From Polynucleobacter sphagniphilus (lineage in GTDB: Bacteria > Pseudomonadota > Gammaproteobacteria > Burkholderiales > Burkholderiaceae), in NCBI RefSeq assembly GCF_001953355.1, contig NZ_MPIY01000004.1, positions 1-60,642 of the forward strand: a stretch of 60,642 bases of DNA. Direction: 5' to 3'. The translations under genes and the position numbers were made by a program. The notes below the pieces were generated by a model, which searched no databases, was not told where the DNA came from, and saw nothing but the letters and a program-made list of their open reading frames with translations. Positions 56,160-60,642 of this stretch are shown here, in pieces (the first letter of the stretch is position 1; each line of letters opens with the position of its first letter).

Positions 56160-56944
56160 TATATATTTGTACTACCTTGTTTTGGTAGAACGCCACGCTC
56201 AGACTCATATAACTGTTGTAGCAAACTCTCACTTACTTCAGATGCTGGCAGATCAAAAAAGACTTCCCCATCTCGCAATCCAATAATTCTTGGGAACCAC
56301 CGCAAAGCAATATCTACCGCATGTAAGCTAGCTACAAAACAAGCATCTCTAGTGCGTGCATCCTCTAAAAGACACTGAATCGTTAAATCAGAAAGAACGG
56401 GGTCCATCGCTGATACCGGCTCATCAGCCAGCAATAAATGAGGCGCTTGGTACAGTACGCGTGCAACACCCACCCTTTGCAGTTGACCCCCAGACAGACG
56501 ATCACATCGATCAAAGAGGCGATCTGCTAAATCGAGTTTTTGCAAACACAGTTGAGGACCATCAATATCCACAGGGTAGATTAGTGATAAAAGAGACTTC
56601 CAGAGTGGCCACTGACCAAGGCGACCAGCCAAGACTGCGGTGATCACTCTTTGTCTTGGTGGGATAGGGGCTGCTTGATGGACTAAGCCAATTTTTGAAC
56701 GCAAACTCCGCAAGTCTCGCTTTGATATCACCCAAGGGTCTACATTCAATACAGACAGTGACCCAGCGCTTGGTCGCAGTGAAGTTGCAATTAAGTTAAG
56801 CAAGCTGGTTTTTCCAGAACCAGATGATCCGATAATCGCAATAGACTCTCCAGCCGAGGCGCTAATGTTGATATTTTTTAGCGCCTCTTTGCCATTGCTA
56901 TGGCTAAAGCTAACTTGCTTAAATAAAAAAGCTGCTTTTCTCAC
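56159..56944 (-). CDS. PhnC-like ABC transporter ATPase
   Basis: A 261-residue ATPase: Walker A GSSGSGKTSLLN, signature LSGGQLQRVGVARV, Walker B LLLADEPVSAMD and a switch histidine (ASLHAVDIAL). It energises the importer with the two PhnE-like proteins. The four-base overlap with the binding-protein gene signals tight coupling. Confidence 0.9.
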   Translation of the reverse strand: MRKAAFLFKQVSFSHSNGKEALKNINISASAGESIAIIGSSGSGKTSLLNLIATSLRPSAGSLSVLNVDPWVISKRDLRSLRSKIGLVHQAAPIPPRQRVITAVLAGRLGQWPLWKSLLSLIYPVDIDGPQLCLQKLDLADRLFDRCDRLSGGQLQRVGVARVLYQAPHLLLADEPVSAMDPVLSDLTIQCLLEDARTRDACFVASLHAVDIALRWFPRIIGLRDGEVFFDLPASEVSESLLQQLYESERGVLPKQGSTNI

Positions 56945-57813
56945 TTAATCAAACCAGCACCAATGGCAGCCTTCTCGATTTCATCATAGTTAGATGACTT
57001 AGTAGGAATATATTTGCTAGCTCTCTGAAGATCCATTAATTCTTTTTGAGCAGGATCATTAGCATTTAACTTTAAAAAAGCATCGCTAATTTTTTTAGTC
57101 ACCGCCGCATCTAAACCACCTCGTACGGTCCAGTTGTAATCATGGTACGGAGGCGTTGTATACAGCACCTTTACCTTTTCGGTATTGGGATTTTTAACAT
57201 CTGATAATTTGTCCCAAACGGATGCATTTAAAGCACCAGCATCTGCTTTACCGCTCGCGACAAAGGCGACCGTTGCATCATGGGCTCCAGAAAAAGCAAT
57301 ACTCTTAAAGTCTTTATCTGGATTAATGCCTGCTTTCATTAAGTAAAAACGCGGCATCAAGTGACCTGAAGTTGACGATGGAGAGCCAAAGGCAAAAGTC
57401 TTACCTTTTAAATCAACCAAAGTTTTTGCTGAGCTACCTTCAGGAATAATAAATTTACTGGTAAATTTTTCATCTTCAAGACGCTGAATGATCGGCTTAA
57501 CGGCACCATTCGTACGTATTTTTGCCTGGATATAAGTGAAACCTCCCAACCAGGCCATATCGACCTTATTCGTTGCCAGCGCTTCGACCACAGCCGCATA
57601 GTCCGTCACGGGTATGAATTCGACTTTCATGCCAGTCTCTTTAGAAAGATATTCACCCAAAGGGAGAAATTTTCTTTGCAGTTCAGTTGGTGATTCATCT
57701 GGAATCGCAGAGACACGCAAGACAGCCTGCGCATTTACTTGAAGGCTAAACAAACTCAAGCAGAGTGTTGCTAGAACTAAACCAAGAGAAGTCTTTAACT
57801 GATGTAGTTTCAT
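56941..57813 (-). CDS. PhnD-like periplasmic binding protein, possibly for a selenium oxyanion
   Basis: A 290-residue type II binding protein with a signal peptide (MKLHQLKTSLGLVLATLCLS, cleavage near VNAQA). LRVSAIPDESPTELQRKFLP and KVDMAWLGGFTYIQ are typical of PhnD-type phosphonate binders, and TFAFGSPSSTSGHLMPRFYL is the anion site. A branch of this family lies beside selD and is proposed to take up selenate or selenite. The ligand is not shown by sequence; phosphonate or phosphite remains possible. Confidence 0.85.
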   Translation of the reverse strand: MKLHQLKTSLGLVLATLCLSLFSLQVNAQAVLRVSAIPDESPTELQRKFLPLGEYLSKETGMKVEFIPVTDYAAVVEALATNKVDMAWLGGFTYIQAKIRTNGAVKPIIQRLEDEKFTSKFIIPEGSSAKTLVDLKGKTFAFGSPSSTSGHLMPRFYLMKAGINPDKDFKSIAFSGAHDATVAFVASGKADAGALNASVWDKLSDVKNPNTEKVKVLYTTPPYHDYNWTVRGGLDAAVTKKISDAFLKLNANDPAQKELMDLQRASKYIPTKSSNYDEIEKAAIGAGLIK

Positions 57814-57851
57814 TTTAATTGGATACTTTCTAGTAAATTGAAAAATAGAAC

Positions 57852-58892
57852 TTAAGCCACTAAAAGGCCTGAGCCCTGTACAAATTGACCTATTTTTTGA
57901 GCTTGATTAAATCCATCCGTTCTGAGAATATCTAATACTTGCTCAGTAGCTTCTGGGCTGCAAGAAATTAAAAGACCGCCGCTAGTTTGAGGATCGGATA
58001 AGAGATTTTGCTGCCACTCACTCAAATGAGGCGCCATCGAAATTTCATGGCCATAGCCGAGCCAGTTACGGGGAGATGCCCCAGTAAAGGTGCCCTCTTT
58101 CACAAGCTTAACTGCTTCAGCAATTACTGGAATAGAGCTCCACTGAATCTGGGCAGATAGCTTTGCACCTCTTGAGAGCTCCAGTAAATGCCCTGCCAAA
58201 CCAAATCCCGTTACATCCGTAAGCGCATGTACGCTATCGAGTTGAGATAGGACTACACCCGGCTTGTTCAATTTAGTAGTTAGAGCAATCATTTCTTTAT
58301 AGGCGGAATCAGATAACTGCTCTTTTTTCAATGCAGCGGACAGAATGCCTACACCTAAGGGTTTGCTAAGGATGATGCTATCGCCCAACTTTGCACCACT
58401 ATTTCGCTTGAGTTTTTTAGGGTCGACCACTCCAATTGCAACCAAGCCATAAATGGGCTCTACCGTATCGATTGAGTGACCACCGGCAATCATAATGCCG
58501 GCTTCTGCACAGACAGACTCGCCACCAGCAGTAATCTGCTGAATGACTTCCAAAGGAAGAACATTAATTGGCATACCCAATAGTGCTAGGGCAAAAAGAG
58601 GTTGTGCGCCCATAGCGTAAATATCTGAAATAGCATTTGTTGCTGCAATACGCCCAAACTGATAAGGATCATCCACAATGGGCATAAAGAAATCGGTTGT
58701 CGCGACGATCGCCTGATTTTCATTGAGTTGATAGACGGCAGCATCCTCATTGTTATCAGAACCCGCAAGAAGTGCGGCTGGTATCTGACGGATAGGAGAA
58801 GACTTCAAAATATCGCTCAAAACACCTGGAGCAATTTTGCAGCCACAGCCCCCACCGTGAGAGAGGGAGGTAAGACGACCGTTATATGTCAT
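57852..58892 (-). CDS. selD: Selenide, water dikinase (selenophosphate synthase; SenC)
   Basis: A 346-residue SelD. The catalytic pair is Cys16 and Lys19 (SHGGGCGCKIAPG), with Cys rather than selenocysteine. ATTDFFMPIVDDPYQFGRIA, the metal/ATP Asp-rich region, and GHSIDTVEPIYGLVAIGV follow. It makes selenophosphate from selenide and ATP. In this operon it should feed SenB (role called SenC). It is 60 bp downstream of senA and 38 bp upstream of the binding-protein gene. Confidence 0.93.
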   Translation of the reverse strand: MTYNGRLTSLSHGGGCGCKIAPGVLSDILKSSPIRQIPAALLAGSDNNEDAAVYQLNENQAIVATTDFFMPIVDDPYQFGRIAATNAISDIYAMGAQPLFALALLGMPINVLPLEVIQQITAGGESVCAEAGIMIAGGHSIDTVEPIYGLVAIGVVDPKKLKRNSGAKLGDSIILSKPLGVGILSAALKKEQLSDSAYKEMIALTTKLNKPGVVLSQLDSVHALTDVTGFGLAGHLLELSRGAKLSAQIQWSSIPVIAEAVKLVKEGTFTGASPRNWLGYGHEISMAPHLSEWQQNLLSDPQTSGGLLISCSPEATEQVLDILRTDGFNQAQKIGQFVQGSGLLVA

Positions 58893-58952
58893 AGTAAAGA
58901 GCTCAATTTAAAAGTAAGAAGATGGATAGGTAAGTATGTGAGCTTACCTAAT

Positions 58953-60104
58953 TTATATTAAACAGGTACGAAAGCCACAAAAAAAGTCACTGCGAGAAGG
59001 TAGGTAAAAATTACGAAATTGAGGGCGGCGCAGATAGTTAGGGGTAAATGAGCTCCAGCCTTTCAAAACCCGATGCTTACCATCAAACCATGGGGCTGAA
59101 TAATCTTGATAAGGATCGGAACTAAATCCCTCAAAAGGCATAAAAGTGCTACTAGTCCACTCCCATAGCTCGGAAGGCAACCAATCAGCATGTGGTGATG
59201 CCATCAATAGGCTGAGCTCATTTTCAGTAGGCAGTCGAACGCCCCTCCATAAGCAATACTGCTCAGCGTTGTGAGCGGAAATATGCCTAACGGGCGCTTT
59301 TATATCAATCTCCAGCCACTGATCAAAAAAACGCTCAAACCAAATATCGCCCTTTTTTTTCCAATAAGCCGGTTGATGCTCCGAGGGGCTTCCTCCACTT
59401 GCAATCTGAGCTTCTAAAAAAGTCAAGTACTCTTTATTGCTCACTGCATGACTAGAAATTGAAAATTGAGGAACTAAGACCTCATGCTGCCATTTTTCAT
59501 TATCAAAAATAAAGCCTGCCTGAGAAGTAGAGCCTGATTGAAAAAGGCACTCATCAAAATCAATGTAGCATGGCCTTAGATCAAGTGACTGCATTGCAAC
59601 AGAATCTGCATCAAAATCCAATGGCCACGCATAAGCCAAGGATTGCCACATATAAGCAAATGCTTCATTGTGCATATCCTGGTGATGAAGAGAGAGCTGA
59701 ATAAAATAGGCCTGTTCAGGCGTCAAGGATCCAGATCTCAGGATGGTGAAAGTACGCTCGATGACATCTGAAAAATAATTCTGAAGAGTATCTAGTGGTG
59801 GCAGTTGGACTTGCCAGCGTTCATCATGAACAATCCCAAATGAATTAAATAATGCATCCGCATCAGAAAGAATCGATGGGTTAGACTCCAGCCCGCATCG
59901 ATGCACCCAAAACTCATGAAACCAAATGAGATGACCAAATTCCCAATGCGGGGGATTCAAATTCGATGAAATAGAAACAATTTCTTGCCCTTGACTCAGA
60001 TTACCAATGACAGTGCGCGTAATCAGAGCTGAGCGCTCCAAGCTTTTCAGCAGAGTCTGCGATGAAGGCCATGGCGCATACTGCAGAAAATCAGACTTAG
60101 TCAT
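58953..60104 (-). CDS. senA: Selenoneine synthase (SenA, EgtB-like)
   Basis: A 383-residue EgtB-like enzyme. The N-terminal DinB-like helical domain holds a probable iron site: His58 (GHLIWFHEFW) and His141, His145 (HQDMHNE). The C-terminal FGE-sulfatase-like domain has ISAHNAEQYCLWRGVRLPTE, LWEWTSSTFMPFEGF and QFRNFYLPSRSDFFCGFR. SenA joins hercynine to a selenosugar to give a selenoxide en route to selenoneine. EgtB is the alternative; the neighbours senB and selD favour SenA. It is the first gene of the operon. Confidence 0.88.
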   Translation of the reverse strand: MTKSDFLQYAPWPSSQTLLKSLERSALITRTVIGNLSQGQEIVSISSNLNPPHWEFGHLIWFHEFWVHRCGLESNPSILSDADALFNSFGIVHDERWQVQLPPLDTLQNYFSDVIERTFTILRSGSLTPEQAYFIQLSLHHQDMHNEAFAYMWQSLAYAWPLDFDADSVAMQSLDLRPCYIDFDECLFQSGSTSQAGFIFDNEKWQHEVLVPQFSISSHAVSNKEYLTFLEAQIASGGSPSEHQPAYWKKKGDIWFERFFDQWLEIDIKAPVRHISAHNAEQYCLWRGVRLPTENELSLLMASPHADWLPSELWEWTSSTFMPFEGFSSDPYQDYSAPWFDGKHRVLKGWSSFTPNYLRRPQFRNFYLPSRSDFFCGFRTCLI

Positions 60105-60217
60105 TAATTGAGATAGGCGTAAACAGGTTTCATGGTGAATACAATTTTACTGGCTTTACAAATCACCAACTCATCATTTACAAATAGATCGCACCCCCTC
60201 CAATTGCTTATGAAATA

Positions 60218-60247
60218 CAAAGCCCCCACCATTACTTATGAGGGTTT
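60218..60247 (-). repeat. Further copy of the terminator hairpin only
   Basis: CAAAGCCCCCACCATTACTT then ATGAGGGTTTT aligns with the hairpin of the tRNA-Met remnant at 51625. No tRNA-like bases follow; IS-like sequence begins instead. The upstream gap 60105-60217 probably holds the promoter of the senA operon but shows no clear motif. Confidence 0.55.
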
Positions 60248-60261
60248 TGTACGACTCGACA

Positions 60262-60323
60262 CATAGTTAACACTTTATACCGGACACATACTTTACAGTT
60301 TTTGGCATAGGAGGGACCTTACT
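60262..60323 (+). mobile_element. Left end of an IS481-type insertion sequence
   Basis: The 62 bases before the transposase start contain TTAACACTTTATACCGGACAC and the start region GGAGGGACC, consistent with the leader and terminal repeat of an IS. The exact left boundary is approximate, and the right end lies beyond the window. Confidence 0.45.
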
Positions 60324-60642
60324 ATGCCGTGGAATGAAAGTACGAAGATGGATGAAAAGCTCAAGTTTGTATCTCGTTACCTTGATGGCGAGAAGATTGC
60401 TACCCTTTGCCAGGAGTTTGGAATCTCCAGAGTCACTGGCCATAAAATCATTGATCGCTATAAAGACAGTGGTTTAGAAGCCTTTACGGATCGATCAAGA
60501 AGGCCCTTTAGGCAAGCCAATCGGCTGCCCTTCCAGGTCGAGCAACTGATCGTGAACCTCAAAAAGGAGTTCCCGACCTGGGGCGCTCCTAAATTGCGCG
60601 ACAGATTGCACACCCACTACCCGGAGTTAGCATTGCCCGCCA
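60324..60642 (+). CDS. IS481-type transposase, partial (cut by window edge)
   Basis: The first 106 codons of a DDE transposase: MPWNESTKMDEKLKFVSRYL, a helix-turn-helix (IATLCQEFGISRVTGHKIID) and QVEQLIVNLKKEFPTWGAPK. GGAGGGACC lies ahead of the ATG. The catalytic residues would be beyond the edge, so I cannot say whether it is intact. Confidence 0.85.
   Translation, partial: MPWNESTKMDEKLKFVSRYLDGEKIATLCQEFGISRVTGHKIIDRYKDSGLEAFTDRSRRPFRQANRLPFQVEQLIVNLKKEFPTWGAPKLRDRLHTHYPELALPA

Noticed and set aside
58953..60104. Annotation of this gene as an ergothioneine EgtB
   Set aside because: It is EgtB-like, but egtE and other ergothioneine genes are absent while senB and selD are adjacent, so SenA is the better reading. 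Biochemistry would be needed to exclude EgtB activity.
1..60642. A CRISPR array or phage structural genes
   Set aside because: I saw no regularly spaced direct repeats with spacers and no capsid, tail or terminase-like proteins; only an integrase fragment and one IS end are present.

Overview
The window looks like a chromosomal segment of a free-living betaproteobacterium. My best guess is a Polynucleobacter-like member of the Burkholderiaceae. The grounds are the moderate, slightly AT-leaning base composition, the densely packed genes, and a gene set typical of that group: a phasin, a valine-degradation operon, MHS and MFS permeases, DUF2244/DUF4149 proteins, and FeS-type and DASH-type photolyases together. 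This is inference from gene content; no rRNA is present.

Layout. 1-4.5 kb: a catabolic operon on the minus strand (GntR regulator, aldehyde dehydrogenase, alpha/beta-fold protein, MFS permease). 4.7-12.6 kb: mixed housekeeping and accessory genes, including a photolyase cassette (DUF2256, FeS-photolyase, DUF2805), an HDAC-like deacetylase and a SOUL protein. 12.6-19.1 kb: a complete valine/isobutyryl-CoA degradation operon with a divergent LysR regulator; its fourth gene carries a frameshift in a homopolymer. 19.2-30.3 kb: transporters, propionyl-CoA synthetase, CorA-type channel, phasin, a c-type cytochrome and a cluster of DUF6152/DUF6644-like genes. 30.4-42.7 kb: cupins, YceI, DASH cryptochrome, an exonuclease/GIY-YIG fusion, an Rrf2 regulator and many small conserved proteins. 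42.7-45.5 kb: an SbtA-type bicarbonate transporter with divergent LysR and a zinc-ribbon protein. 45.7-49.4 kb: tRNA-Gly and a heat-shock pair (htpG, hsp20), each with a convincing sigma-32 promoter.

49.4-60.6 kb is the accessory part. It has a truncated integrase, a higBA toxin-antitoxin pair with a clean operator, and several diverged copies of a tRNA-Met 3' half plus terminator hairpin, which look like old integration scars. It ends with an island-like block whose genes make up a selenoneine pathway: senB, egtD, selD (senC) and senA, with a complete four-gene PhnCDE-type ABC transporter embedded in the same operon. This transporter-coupled selenoneine cluster is the most interesting system in the window. 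An IS481-type element begins at the right edge.

A second theme runs through the window. At least five genes are broken by a single extra base in an A/T run of 7-8, and a sixth may have lost one. In every case removing (or adding) one base restores a family-like protein end. This points to homopolymer sequencing error or transcriptional slippage rather than true gene death.
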